64,000 nt of DNA, from the NCBI GenBank assembly GCA_965238305.1, contig CBDEHK010000001.1, forward strand, positions 2,294,001 to 2,358,000. The letters are read 5' to 3'. Shown here piece by piece: positions 8,922-18,124 of this stretch. This stretch comes from CBDCGJ01 sp965238305. Lineage in GTDB: Bacteria; Pseudomonadota; Alphaproteobacteria; GCA-2731375. The notes under the pieces are model-generated. The model was not told where the DNA came from. It saw only the letters and a list, made by a program, of their open reading frames with translations, and made no database searches. The stretch's first letter is position 1. Every line of letters starts with the position of its first letter. Both the position numbers and the translations under genes were made by a program.

Positions 8922-10604
8922 TTACTGTTGCTTCGCGATTGCGGCATCGCGGATTTTTGTCAATGTGGTTTTTGAGGTGATCGCTTCGGGATCAATCCGT
9001 AATTCCAACACCGCAAATCGATCGGCGGCAAGCGCGCGATCCAAGGCGTCGGCAAAATCTTCATCCCGCTCTACCACTTCTCCAAATGCCCCGAAGGATT
9101 GCGCGAAAGCCGCGAAATCTGGATTTGTCAGATCCGTCCCGGGATAACGGCCTGGATGGTCGCGCTCCTGATGCATACGGATGGTCCCATACATGTTGTT
9201 GTTGACCACCAGCACCAAGGCTTTGACATTGTGGTGGATAGCTGTTGCAATTTCCGTCCCGCTCATCAGGAAACCACCATCGCCGACGACACCAACTACT
9301 TGCCGATCCGGCGCCGCCAAGGCGCCAGCGATCGTCGCTGGCATGCAATAGGCCATTGCGCCACTTGTCGGTCCCAACTGGCTGGGGTAGGCCCCATAAG
9401 GGAAAAAACGATGGACCCAGCCGGCGGCATTACCGGCATCGTTGGCCATAATCGTGTCTTTCGGAAGTTTGTCGCGTAATACGGACATCACATAAGCCAT
9501 GTCCAAATCGCCGATATTGGTTTGCGGTTCGACATAGTCTTCATATTCAGACCTGGCGTCATCGGTGCTTTCAGACCAGGTGACATTAATAGGCTCGAGC
9601 GCCGCTGCCGCCGCCGCAAACCCAGGCATGCCGGAATTGATCGCTAAATCAGGTCGGTAGACACGTCCGAGCTCTTCTGCCCCGGCATGGACGTGAATAA
9701 TCGGCATTTGTGGGTTTGGAATGTCGATCAAAGTGTAGCCCTGTGACGTGGTTTCCCCCAATCGCGGGCCGACTAAGAGCAATAAGTCGCTGTTTTTGAC
9801 ACGGGCGAGCAGTTTTGGGTTGCTGCCGATCGCCAGTTCCCCGACATAGTTAGGATGATGATTGTCGAAACGATCCTGATTGCGAAAGGCGCAAGTGACT
9901 GGTAGATCGAAATTCTCGGCAAATCTTTGAATATCGGCAATGGCGTTTTGGGTCCAAGTTGCCCCGCCCAACATCATGATCGGTCGTTCTGCCGTTGCTA
10001 GCATGTCTTGCAGCCGCGCCATATCGTCGGGGCCGGGATAGGCCTGAGCGGCCTGGTATGGCCTGGCATCGTTGACACCGCTCAATTCCGTCAACATGTC
10101 TTCCGGCAAGGATAGCGCGACCGGACCCGGCCGTCCCGAGGTCGCCAAGTGAAACGCATGACTGACCATTTCGGGAATGCGGTCGACGCTGTTGATTTGT
10201 CCGGTCCATTTTGTCACTTGATCCAGGAAACGACGATAGTCGACTTCTTGGAACGCTTCGCGATCTTCCATATCACGAGCGATCTGGCCGATGAAAACGA
10301 CCATGGGGGTCGAATCTTGATAGGCCGTATGCAGGCCAATGCTGGCATGACAGGCGCCGGGTGCGCGAGTGACAAAACAAATACCGGGTTCACCCGTCAT
10401 CTTGCCGTGGGCTTCGGCCATATTGGCGGCGGTTCCTTCATGGCGGCAGGTGATCAGCTGCAAGCGGTCTTCGACATCGGCAAAGGCATCAAGGGCGGCA
10501 AGGTAACTTTCGCCTGGGACGCAAAAAGCCCGTTCGACGCCGTGGATAAGCAACTGATCAATGAGGATTCTGCCGCCATTGCGTAAATTGCTACCGTTCG
10601 CCAT
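8922..10604 (-). CDS. Thiamine diphosphate-binding enzyme, acetolactate-synthase-like
   Basis: A 560-residue member of the acetolactate synthase/2-oxoacid decarboxylase superfamily. It has an N-terminal pyrimidine-binding domain with the activating glutamate in CRHEGTAANMAEAHGKMTG, a central Rossmann-like domain, and a C-terminal ThDP domain with VVGDGGFLMSG...NNNMYGT (metal and diphosphate site). No regulatory subunit (ilvH) is adjacent, so branched-chain amino acid synthesis is unlikely. Pairing with the downstream aldehyde dehydrogenase suggests that it decarboxylates a 2-oxo acid to an aldehyde. ATG 10604 is chosen over the adjacent GTG 10607 because AAAGGAG (10612-10618) lies seven bases upstream. 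Confidence 0.88.
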   Translation of the reverse strand: MANGSNLRNGGRILIDQLLIHGVERAFCVPGESYLAALDAFADVEDRLQLITCRHEGTAANMAEAHGKMTGEPGICFVTRAPGACHASIGLHTAYQDSTPMVVFIGQIARDMEDREAFQEVDYRRFLDQVTKWTGQINSVDRIPEMVSHAFHLATSGRPGPVALSLPEDMLTELSGVNDARPYQAAQAYPGPDDMARLQDMLATAERPIMMLGGATWTQNAIADIQRFAENFDLPVTCAFRNQDRFDNHHPNYVGELAIGSNPKLLARVKNSDLLLLVGPRLGETTSQGYTLIDIPNPQMPIIHVHAGAEELGRVYRPDLAINSGMPGFAAAAAALEPINVTWSESTDDARSEYEDYVEPQTNIGDLDMAYVMSVLRDKLPKDTIMANDAGNAAGWVHRFFPYGAYPSQLGPTSGAMAYCMPATIAGALAAPDRQVVGVVGDGGFLMSGTEIATAIHHNVKALVLVVNNNMYGTIRMHQERDHPGRYPGTDLTNPDFAAFAQSFGAFGEVVERDEDFADALDRALAADRFAVLELRIDPEAITSKTTLTKIRDAAIAKQQ

Positions 10605-10624
10605 CACTGTCGCTCCTTTTAGCG

Positions 10625-12451
10625 TTACCCCTCCGCAAACATCGCGCGCCGTTCCCGTCTGCGCTGATGCGGGTCCAGCGTTGCTTTACGCAAGCGGATA
10701 TGTTTCGGCGTCACTTCCACCATTTCGTCGTCACCAATATAGGCTATCGCTTCTTCCAGTGACATTCTCTTGGGCGGCGTCAGACGCACCGCTTCATCCT
10801 TGCCTGAGGCACGGAAGTTGGTCAACTGCTTGCTTTTCAATGGGTTGACTTCCAAATCGGTAATCTTGGCGTTTTCGCCGATCACCATGCCGGCATAGAC
10901 ATCGTCACCCGAATCGACAAACAAAATCCCGCGTTCTTCCAAGTTCCACAACGCGTACGGGACGGCGGTACCTTTTTCCATGGAAATCATGGCGCCGTTG
11001 CGCCGTGCTTCGATCTTCCCTTTGAAGGCGGCATAGGTGTGGAAAACGCGGTTCATGATGCCGGTACCGCGGGTGTCGGTGAGAAACTCGCCATGATAGC
11101 CGATCAGGCCGCGCGAGGGGGCGAAAAAAGTCAAGCGGGTTTTGCCGCCGCCGGACGGTCGCATGTCCTGTAATTCTGCCTTTCGGCTCGACAATTTTTC
11201 AACCACTACGCCGGTATATTCGTCGTCCACATCGACTTGCACTTCTTCGATCGGTTCCAATCGGGCGCCGCTATTTTCGTCCTTTTGAAACAAAACACGA
11301 GGACGAGAAATTGAAAGTTCAAAACCTTCCCGGCGCATGGTTTCGATCAGCACGCCTAATTGCAATTCGCCGCGTCCGGCGACTTCAAAAGCATCTTTGT
11401 CTGCAGTTTCACTGATGCGGATCGCAACATTACCTTCCGATTCCGATAACAAGCGGCCGCGAATGACCCGACTGGTAATTTTATCGCCGTCGCGCCCGGA
11501 TAGGGGCGAATCGTTGATCGAAAAGGTCATGGCCAAAGTTGGCGGGTCGATCGGATTGGCGGCAAGGGGAGTGTTCAGATCCGGCTGACAAATCGTGTCG
11601 GCGACGCTGGACTTTTCCAAGCCGGCAATGGCAATGATATCACCGGCTATGGCTTCCTCGACCGGTTGGCGTTCCAAACCCCGAAACGCCAGTATTTTTG
11701 TCGCCCGGGAATTTTCCAGCAATTTACCATCCGGCCCTAAAGCCTTGATCGGATCGTTTTGCCTGATCCGACCAGACTCAATCCGACCGGTCAAAATCCG
11801 GCCCAGATAAGGGTTGGCTTCCAACATCGTCACCAGCATGGCGAAAGGCCCATCGGGATCGACAGAAGGCGGTTCATAGTGACTAAGAATCAATTCAAAC
11901 AATGGGGTTAGATCGGTGCCGGTTTTGCTCAACTCTTCAACCGCCCAGCCGTCGCGCCCGGAGGCAAAGAGGGCGGGAAAGTCCAACTGCTCTTCCGATG
12001 CGTCCAATAAGGCGAACAGATCAAAGACTTCGTTCAGCACTTCGTCGGCTCGCGCGTCCTGACGATCTACTTTGTTGACGACGACGATGGGACGTAGACC
12101 CAAAGCCAACGCTTTCGCGGTGACAAACTTGGTTTGCGGCATCGGCCCTTCAGCGGCATCCACTAACAGGACGACACCGTCGACCATTTTCAGGATTCGC
12201 TCGACTTCGCCGCCAAAGTCCGCGTGGCCTGGTGTGTCGACGATGTTGATGCGTACATCATTCCAGGTGACAGACGTACATTTTGACAGAATGGTGATAC
12301 CGCGCTCGCGTTCCAGATCATTGGAATCCATGGCGCGTTCTTCAACCTTTTGGTTGGCGCGATAGATGCCGGCTTGCTGAAACATGGAATCGACCAGCGT
12401 CGTTTTGCCATGGTCAACATGGGCAATTATAGCGATATTTCGAAGTTGCAT
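10625..12451 (-). CDS. typA: Ribosome-associated GTPase TypA/BipA
   Basis: A translational GTPase that binds 70S ribosomes, assists large-subunit biogenesis and affects stress adaptation. Starting at ATG 12451 gives 608 residues beginning MQLRNIAIIAHVDHGKTTLVD, exactly the family's usual N-terminus. The frame is open 13 codons further upstream, but those residues are not family-like. G1 is HVDHGKTT, G2 is RGITI, G3 is DTPGHADF and G4 is NKVD. They are followed by beta-barrel, EF-G III/V-like and BipA-specific C-terminal domains. It lies 17 bases upstream of the ThDP gene but is probably transcribed on its own. Confidence 0.97.
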   Translation of the reverse strand: MQLRNIAIIAHVDHGKTTLVDSMFQQAGIYRANQKVEERAMDSNDLERERGITILSKCTSVTWNDVRINIVDTPGHADFGGEVERILKMVDGVVLLVDAAEGPMPQTKFVTAKALALGLRPIVVVNKVDRQDARADEVLNEVFDLFALLDASEEQLDFPALFASGRDGWAVEELSKTGTDLTPLFELILSHYEPPSVDPDGPFAMLVTMLEANPYLGRILTGRIESGRIRQNDPIKALGPDGKLLENSRATKILAFRGLERQPVEEAIAGDIIAIAGLEKSSVADTICQPDLNTPLAANPIDPPTLAMTFSINDSPLSGRDGDKITSRVIRGRLLSESEGNVAIRISETADKDAFEVAGRGELQLGVLIETMRREGFELSISRPRVLFQKDENSGARLEPIEEVQVDVDDEYTGVVVEKLSSRKAELQDMRPSGGGKTRLTFFAPSRGLIGYHGEFLTDTRGTGIMNRVFHTYAAFKGKIEARRNGAMISMEKGTAVPYALWNLEERGILFVDSGDDVYAGMVIGENAKITDLEVNPLKSKQLTNFRASGKDEAVRLTPPKRMSLEEAIAYIGDDEMVEVTPKHIRLRKATLDPHQRRRERRAMFAEG

Positions 12452-12608
12452 TCGTTGGAATCCGGGACCGCATTCGGGTGGCGTTGACATAGCCGAGCTA
12501 GCGCCTCACTGCAAGCGCTCTTTGTCCTGTATTTTCGGGATGCTTCGTGGGACATTGATCCGATAGTTGAGAATATTTGGATGCAATGTGGATCAAATTG
12601 TTACGAAT

Positions 12609-13076
12609 ATGTCTGAAGTCGGTATCCCACCTGGATTTTACCCCTATTACCGCGATGATTTGTTCTATCATTCGGTCGGACCGATGTATGTCCGTTTTAT
12701 GGCGGGGGAAGTTCGCTTCGGCTTGAGAGTACAGGAAAAACACTGCAGTTCAGCGATGATTTGTCATGGTGGCGTCTTGGCGACTTTGTTGGATATGCAG
12801 ATCGGCGTCGGCTCTTGCGTTGAGACCGATATCACCGCATTTGTACCGACGATTAACCTGACCTGCGATTTCCTGGCACCTGCTCAACTCGGCGATTGGA
12901 TTGAGGCACGCTCGGAAGTGGTGCAACAAACCCGGCGGATGTTCTTCGCGAACGGCTATTTGGACGTCAATGGTAAAGTTATCCTACGCGGTAACGGCAT
13001 CATCAAAATCCCCTCCGCCCCAGGCGACCCGGACGAGTTCGCCGCCATGATCCCGCCTGAATACCATCCAAAATGA
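12609..13076 (+). CDS. PaaI-family hotdog thioesterase
   Basis: A 155-residue single-hotdog protein of the PaaI/acyl-CoA thioesterase group. The characteristic segment is MICHGGVLATLLDMQIG, with the HGG loop and the Asp on the long helix. It is followed by the beta-strands carrying INLTCDFLAPAQLGDWIEA. It likely hydrolyses acyl- or aryl-CoA esters in the cytoplasm. The frame also offers TTG 12567 and GTG 12588. ATG 12609 is chosen because the upstream residues are not conserved-looking, although no start has a strong ribosome site. It is followed after 52 bases by an SDR on the same strand. Confidence 0.85.
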   Translation: MSEVGIPPGFYPYYRDDLFYHSVGPMYVRFMAGEVRFGLRVQEKHCSSAMICHGGVLATLLDMQIGVGSCVETDITAFVPTINLTCDFLAPAQLGDWIEARSEVVQQTRRMFFANGYLDVNGKVILRGNGIIKIPSAPGDPDEFAAMIPPEYHPK

Positions 13077-13128
13077 TCGGCACAATTTTACCTCAAGTAA
13101 AAAACATAGGAAATTTTAGGAACTTACG

Positions 13129-13953
13129 ATGAAATTAGATCATAAAGTCGCCGTTGTCACCGGCTCCGGTCAGGGCATCGGGCGGGAGATCGCATTGAAA
13201 TTGGCAAGCGAAGGGGCGGCGATTGTTGCCAACGATCTAGAAGACGACAAAGGGCAAGCCGTGGTCGAGGAAATCTTGGCTGCCGGCGGCAAGGCGATTG
13301 CCTGCAACGGCGATGTCACAGCGGATGATTTTGCCGAGCAAATAGTTGATGCGGCGGTTGATGGCCTGGGCGGCCTTCATATCATCGTCAACAATGCGGG
13401 CTATATTTGGAACTCGGCGATCCACAACCACACGGACGAGCAGTGGGATGCGATGATGGATATCCACGCCAAGGCACCATTTCGTATTCTGCGCGCCGCC
13501 GGTCGGTACTTCCGCGAGCAAGTGAAAATTGAACAAGCGGCGGGCGAGGTGCCGTGCCGCAAGGTGGTCAATATTTCTTCAATCTCCGGGGTTTATGGCG
13601 GGCCAACCCAGATCAGCTATTCCGCCGGCAAGATGGCAATCATCGGCATCACTAACACTTTGGCCCGGGAATGGGGCCGCATGAATATCACCGTCAACGC
13701 CGTTGCCTTCGGCTTTATCGAGACCCGCTTGACGCAGGGCTTCGATGATGAACCGGCCACTATCCATGTCAAAGGCCGTGATCATAAAGTTGGATTTAGA
13801 TCAGATATGCGGGAAAGCATGCTGGACGCCATCCCACTACGCCGACTGGGCACACCGGAACAGGCGGCGGGATCGGTCTACCTTCTCTGCATCCCGGAAA
13901 GCGACTATGTTACCGGCGAAGTCATCGTCTGTAGCGGTGGCCGGCGCGGTTGA
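13129..13953 (+). CDS. Short-chain dehydrogenase/reductase (FabG-like)
   Basis: A 274-residue classical SDR. The cofactor loop is TGSGQGIG (residues 10-17). NNAG follows near 88, and the catalytic Ser and Tyr-x-x-x-Lys are in ISSISGVYGG and YSAGKMA. The acidic residues after the second beta-strand (NDLEDDK) suggest NAD(H) preference. An insertion (FREQVKIEQAAGEVPCRK) before the catalytic Ser makes it slightly longer than FabG. It probably reduces or oxidises a 3-hydroxyacyl-CoA or similar alcohol. It lies downstream of the PaaI thioesterase and ends five bases before the convergent SBP gene. Confidence 0.88.
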   Translation: MKLDHKVAVVTGSGQGIGREIALKLASEGAAIVANDLEDDKGQAVVEEILAAGGKAIACNGDVTADDFAEQIVDAAVDGLGGLHIIVNNAGYIWNSAIHNHTDEQWDAMMDIHAKAPFRILRAAGRYFREQVKIEQAAGEVPCRKVVNISSISGVYGGPTQISYSAGKMAIIGITNTLAREWGRMNITVNAVAFGFIETRLTQGFDDEPATIHVKGRDHKVGFRSDMRESMLDAIPLRRLGTPEQAAGSVYLLCIPESDYVTGEVIVCSGGRRG

Positions 13954-13957
13954 ACTC

Positions 13958-15643
13958 CTATTTCTGCCACCAGGTATCGATTTGATACCCGTATGTCGGG
14001 ATCGTTTGCGGCATCTGAAATTTGTCCCAATACATCACCCGGTCGACCTTTTGATGGAATAACGGCACGACATAATGGCCAGCGCGCAAGATCTGATCCA
14101 TGGCGCGGGTCGTGCGAACCAAAGTAGCGCGATCCGGTGCGTCCGAGAGGGTTCGGATCAATTCATCCAGTCGCTGGTCTTTGATGCCGGGATAATTGCG
14201 GGTGCCGGGTCGGTCGGCGGCGGCGCTGCCCCAATAATATGCCTGCTCATTCCCCGGTGACAGGGAAGAGATCCAGCGATAAATCATCGCATCAAAATCA
14301 TAGTTCGTTGTCCGATCCTGATATTGGGCGCTGTCGACCAGGCGCAGATTTACTTCGATCCCCAGGCGTTCAAGATTGCGCACCATATGGCCCAGCAGTT
14401 TTTCGTTCTGCTTCCGCAGCATCATCAATTCAAACCTGAAGACTTTTCCGGTTTGATCGACCAGGCGATTGTCCTTCACCTGCCACCCGGCTTCCTGCAA
14501 TAACTTGCGGGCCTGTCGTAGGCGGCTGCGGACGTCACTTTTTGGCTCGTCAATGTCTGGCGCCGCAAGCTCCGAATTTTCATAGAAACTTTGCGTGCGA
14601 ACATAGGCCCCATGATAGAGGTTTTTGTTGACCCAGCTAAAATCGAAAGTCAAAGCAATAGCTTGGCGCACCCGCGGATCAGACAATTGGGGCCGCCGAC
14701 TATTCAAGGCAATCGCAAACATCCCGACGGAACGTTGATGAGCGAACTCTGCGCGCTTAACCTTGCCGTTCTTCGCGGCTGGAAAATTGAAACCCGTGGC
14801 CCAGGCGCGGGCGTCGGTTTCGACCCAAACATCGACAGCTCCGGCACGAAACGCTTCAACGGCACTGTTGCGATCGCGAAAATAGTCGTAGCGAATGTAA
14901 TCGAAATTATGCCGTCCGCGATAAGCCGGTAGACTTTCAGTCCAATGCCCCTCAATCCGGCGATAGCGGATGAAGTGTCCGCTATCCAATTTTTCAATGC
15001 GGTACGGACCGGTACCGGTCAACGCTTTGGTCGTAACTTTGTCGAACGGTTGTTGAACAAACTCTGCCTTCGACAGCACCGGCATCAACCCCATGATTAA
15101 CGGCAATTCGCGATTGCTGCTGTCTTTGAAGTCGAAGGTGATACTACGCGGTCCGGCGATGCGGATGTTGCTGATATCTTTGTAATAGGTTTGATGATTG
15201 GGTCGACCTTTGTCGCGCAAGGCTTGCCAGGAGAAGGCTATGTCTTGCGCCGTAACTTCGCTACCATCGTGAAATCGCGCGCTTGAACGTAGATGAAAAG
15301 TTATGGATTTCCGATCTGCCGGCGCATCGATGCTTTCCGCGAGGCCGGCATAAAGCGTGAAAGGTTCATCCATCGAGCGTTGTAGCAAAGCTAGATTGGT
15401 CAGGCCCAAACCAGCAGCGCGGACGCCGCGAATGATATAGGGGTGCACGCTGTCGAAGGTGCCGATGCGGGCTAAACGCAGTTCGCCACCTTTCTTCGCA
15501 GCCGGTTCAACATAATCAAAATGTTTGAAGTCCTCGACATATTTTGGTTTGCCATGCATCGCGATTGCGTGATCCGCATGCGCAGGCACGGTTATCGCCG
15601 AGCCCCCAAAAAAGACGGTCATGAACCATACGATCTTGTTCAA
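13958..15643 (-). CDS. ABC transporter substrate-binding protein, family 5 (YejA-like)
   Basis: A periplasmic solute-binding protein of 561 residues. The signal peptide ends near TVPAHA (about residue 23). The mature start, HAIAMHGKPKYVEDFKHFDY followed by KKGGELRL, is the YejA-type opening. The family 5 core (peptide or opine binding) continues through PYIIRGVRAAGLGL and GTGPYRIEKL. No permease or ATPase gene lies anywhere nearby, which is unusual for this class. The start overlaps the end of the upstream D-threonine-aldolase-like gene by four bases. The ligand may therefore relate to D- or hydroxy-amino acids or small peptides; this is inference. Confidence 0.9.
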   Translation of the reverse strand: MNKIVWFMTVFFGGSAITVPAHADHAIAMHGKPKYVEDFKHFDYVEPAAKKGGELRLARIGTFDSVHPYIIRGVRAAGLGLTNLALLQRSMDEPFTLYAGLAESIDAPADRKSITFHLRSSARFHDGSEVTAQDIAFSWQALRDKGRPNHQTYYKDISNIRIAGPRSITFDFKDSSNRELPLIMGLMPVLSKAEFVQQPFDKVTTKALTGTGPYRIEKLDSGHFIRYRRIEGHWTESLPAYRGRHNFDYIRYDYFRDRNSAVEAFRAGAVDVWVETDARAWATGFNFPAAKNGKVKRAEFAHQRSVGMFAIALNSRRPQLSDPRVRQAIALTFDFSWVNKNLYHGAYVRTQSFYENSELAAPDIDEPKSDVRSRLRQARKLLQEAGWQVKDNRLVDQTGKVFRFELMMLRKQNEKLLGHMVRNLERLGIEVNLRLVDSAQYQDRTTNYDFDAMIYRWISSLSPGNEQAYYWGSAAADRPGTRNYPGIKDQRLDELIRTLSDAPDRATLVRTTRAMDQILRAGHYVVPLFHQKVDRVMYWDKFQMPQTIPTYGYQIDTWWQK

Positions 15644-16767
15644 TTATTGCCTCGCGCGGCGACCGGCCAGATTTCCACCAGCGTCTCGTCTTGTACGACG
15701 TGATAATAATCGTAGAGATTAACCGTCGGGTCACAATGGGATACGACGCAACGAAGAGTATCGCCCAATGCCATTGGGGCCGTCCCTTCAGCGTATGCAA
15801 AACGCCCATGTTCGTCCCCCATGAAGCGATAGTCGCCAGCAATTTCACCATCTGCGGCACGCGGCATCGGACCATCCGTCGCAAATGACTTCAGCCCAGC
15901 GTCGGTAACCGCATAAGTTGGATGGTTAACGTTCACCGCTGTGGTTTGGACATAAAGGGAAGTTTCATATCCCGCATGCCCCTCCAAACTGATATCGATG
16001 GCGTTATAATCGACATCCATGAAGACGTAGGAGCCGACTTGTAATTCAGTATATTTTCCCATGCTTTGATCGATCCGGTGGGTGCCGGTGCCGCCACCGG
16101 TGACAATAGCCGGATTTAGATTGGCTGCGCGCAACGCAGCAACGGTGGTGTCGACGACTTCCATATCACGGGTAATTTTTTGCCGTCGATCCTCCGCTTC
16201 GACAATATGTTGCAGGTGACCCATATAGGCTTGTACACCTTTATAATCGAGGTAAGGATGGGCCGCCGCCGTTCGCGCCAAATCCACAGCCATGGCAGCA
16301 TCGGTGATGCCGGTGCGACCAAGAGCGGGATCAATATCGACCATCACCTGAAGAATTATACCGCTGGCTTCCGCCGCTGTCGCCAAAGCCTTCAGATAGT
16401 CTGGATGATCAACAACCACGGTTAGGTTTTCGGCCCTTGAATTGATCCTGGCAATCCAATCCGCTTTGTTTGGCGCCGCGCCGGTCGTCAACAACAAACC
16501 CGGAATACCAGCATCCGCCAGAACATTTAACTCCTTCACGGTGGCACAGCAGATACCGTGCGCCCCGGCAGCGATTTGCCGTTTGGCAACATCCGGGCTT
16601 TTGTGGGTTTTAGCGTGGGGGCGCAAGCCGATGTCATGTTCCGATGCCCAAACCGCCATCTTGGTAATATTCCGCTCCAGCTTGTCCAGATCAATCACCA
16701 AGGCTGGTGTCAGCAGATTACCGGCTTGACCCTTCTTGCCGAGAAGGTTTGTGTTCCTTGCGGTCAC
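15640..16767 (-). CDS. D-threonine aldolase / D-serine dehydratase-like PLP enzyme
   Basis: A 375-residue fold-type III (alanine-racemase-like) PLP enzyme. The Schiff-base lysine lies in RPHAKTHKSP (about residues 49-58). The metal-binding pair of the D-TA/DSD1 family is visible as SHCDPTVNLYDYY near the C-terminus. Members cleave D-threonine or beta-hydroxyaspartate, or dehydrate D-serine, with a divalent metal. The exact substrate is not decided by sequence. It starts at GTG 16767 with GGAG seven bases upstream, is divergent from the enolase-superfamily gene (61 bases between starts), and is translationally coupled to the binding-protein gene. Confidence 0.88.
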   Translation of the reverse strand: MTARNTNLLGKKGQAGNLLTPALVIDLDKLERNITKMAVWASEHDIGLRPHAKTHKSPDVAKRQIAAGAHGICCATVKELNVLADAGIPGLLLTTGAAPNKADWIARINSRAENLTVVVDHPDYLKALATAAEASGIILQVMVDIDPALGRTGITDAAMAVDLARTAAAHPYLDYKGVQAYMGHLQHIVEAEDRRQKITRDMEVVDTTVAALRAANLNPAIVTGGGTGTHRIDQSMGKYTELQVGSYVFMDVDYNAIDISLEGHAGYETSLYVQTTAVNVNHPTYAVTDAGLKSFATDGPMPRAADGEIAGDYRFMGDEHGRFAYAEGTAPMALGDTLRCVVSHCDPTVNLYDYYHVVQDETLVEIWPVAARGNN

Positions 16768-16828
16768 GTTTAAACTCCATGTTAGAATATGTGGATTCTA
16801 GCAAGACATAACCCGGATCGGTGGCGAA

Positions 16829-18025
16829 ATGAAGGTGACAAAAATTGAAACTTTGCGATTGGCGGATTTGCCGAATTTGTTATGGGTGCAGGTCCACGCC
16901 GATGACGGGCTGATCGGGTTGGGTGAAGCCTTCTATGGCCCCGGAGCAGCAGAAGCCCATATCCACGAAACCATCGCGCCCTATTTGCTGGGAAAAAATC
17001 CCCTGCAAATAGATCGCCATCAGGTTGAGTTGCTGGGTTACGTTGGGTTTACAAATTCGAGCGCTGAAATGCGCGGGCGCTCGGCTGTCGATATCGCACT
17101 CTGGGATCTTTGGGGAAAGGCTACGGATCAACCGATCCATCAATTGTTGGGTGGTGCTGTGCGCGAGGATATCCGGGTCTATAATACCTGTGCCGGCTAT
17201 CAATATGTCCAAACTGAGGCCGTGCAGGGGACGGCAAATTTTGGTCTCGATAGCAACCATGGTCCTTACGAGGATCTGCAGGCGTTTTTGAACAATGCCG
17301 ACGAATTGGCCGCAAGCTTGCTGGAGATGGGCATTACCGGCATGAAAATCTGGCCGTTTGATTTTGCTGCCGAAGCTTCTTATGGGCAGGCGATTTCCGC
17401 CGCCGACCTCAATAAGGCACTGGAGCCGTTTCGCAAGATACGCGCCGCCGTCGGCGACAAGATCGACGTAATGGCGGAAATGCACGCGCTTTGGAACCGC
17501 CCCTCAGCCGTCAAAATCGCCAACGCCCTAGAAGATTTCGACCCTTTTTGGATTGAAGATCCGGTTTTTATGGATCACATGGACAGCATTGGCGACGTGG
17601 CACGTTCAACAACCGCGCCTATTGCGGTAGGAGAAACCAGGGGCGGTCGCGGCGATTTCCGCTATCTGATCGAACTCGATGAACTTTCCATGATTATTCT
17701 TGATCTCGGCTGGTGCGGCGGTTTTTCGGAAGCGCGCAAGATCGCTGCAATGGCAGAAGCCTGGCATGTCCCCGTCGCATTTCACGATTGTACGGGGCCG
17801 GTTGCGCTCGCTGCCTCAATGCATATGGCTCTGAACGCACGTAATTGCCACATCCAGGAAATGGTTCGCGCCTTCTATTTCGGCTGGTATCAGGATCTGG
17901 TAACGCAGTTGCCGCCGTTGGAAAACGGCCGCATGACAGTCCCAGCCGGTCCAGGTCTCGGTCTGGCGTTGCAACCGGATGTCACGAACAGAGAAGGCGC
18001 CCGACTGCGCGTCAGTGAAATCTGA
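16829..18025 (+). CDS. Mandelate racemase/muconate lactonizing enzyme family protein
   Basis: A 398-residue enolase-superfamily enzyme with an N-terminal capping domain and a C-terminal barrel. Barrel residues visible are the Lys of MKIWPF, acidic metal ligands in AEMHALW, WIEDP and GETRGG, and a late His in AFHDCTGP. The pattern with a single catalytic His near strand 7-8 fits acid-sugar dehydratases or mandelate-racemase-like enzymes rather than Lys-Lys epimerases. Substrate specificity is not predictable by eye. It is the first gene of a plus-strand run with persulfide dioxygenase, SDR and mtnA, although a 99-base gap precedes the second gene. Confidence 0.88.
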   Translation: MKVTKIETLRLADLPNLLWVQVHADDGLIGLGEAFYGPGAAEAHIHETIAPYLLGKNPLQIDRHQVELLGYVGFTNSSAEMRGRSAVDIALWDLWGKATDQPIHQLLGGAVREDIRVYNTCAGYQYVQTEAVQGTANFGLDSNHGPYEDLQAFLNNADELAASLLEMGITGMKIWPFDFAAEASYGQAISAADLNKALEPFRKIRAAVGDKIDVMAEMHALWNRPSAVKIANALEDFDPFWIEDPVFMDHMDSIGDVARSTTAPIAVGETRGGRGDFRYLIELDELSMIILDLGWCGGFSEARKIAAMAEAWHVPVAFHDCTGPVALAASMHMALNARNCHIQEMVRAFYFGWYQDLVTQLPPLENGRMTVPAGPGLGLALQPDVTNREGARLRVSEI

Positions 18026-18124
18026 GGTTTTGATCTTGTTGTGGCCGAAATTCTACATAGATGTTATGGAAAATAAACGACAAATCCGGCAACATGGCCG
18101 GGACGGATTTAGAGGGAGTTTGTT

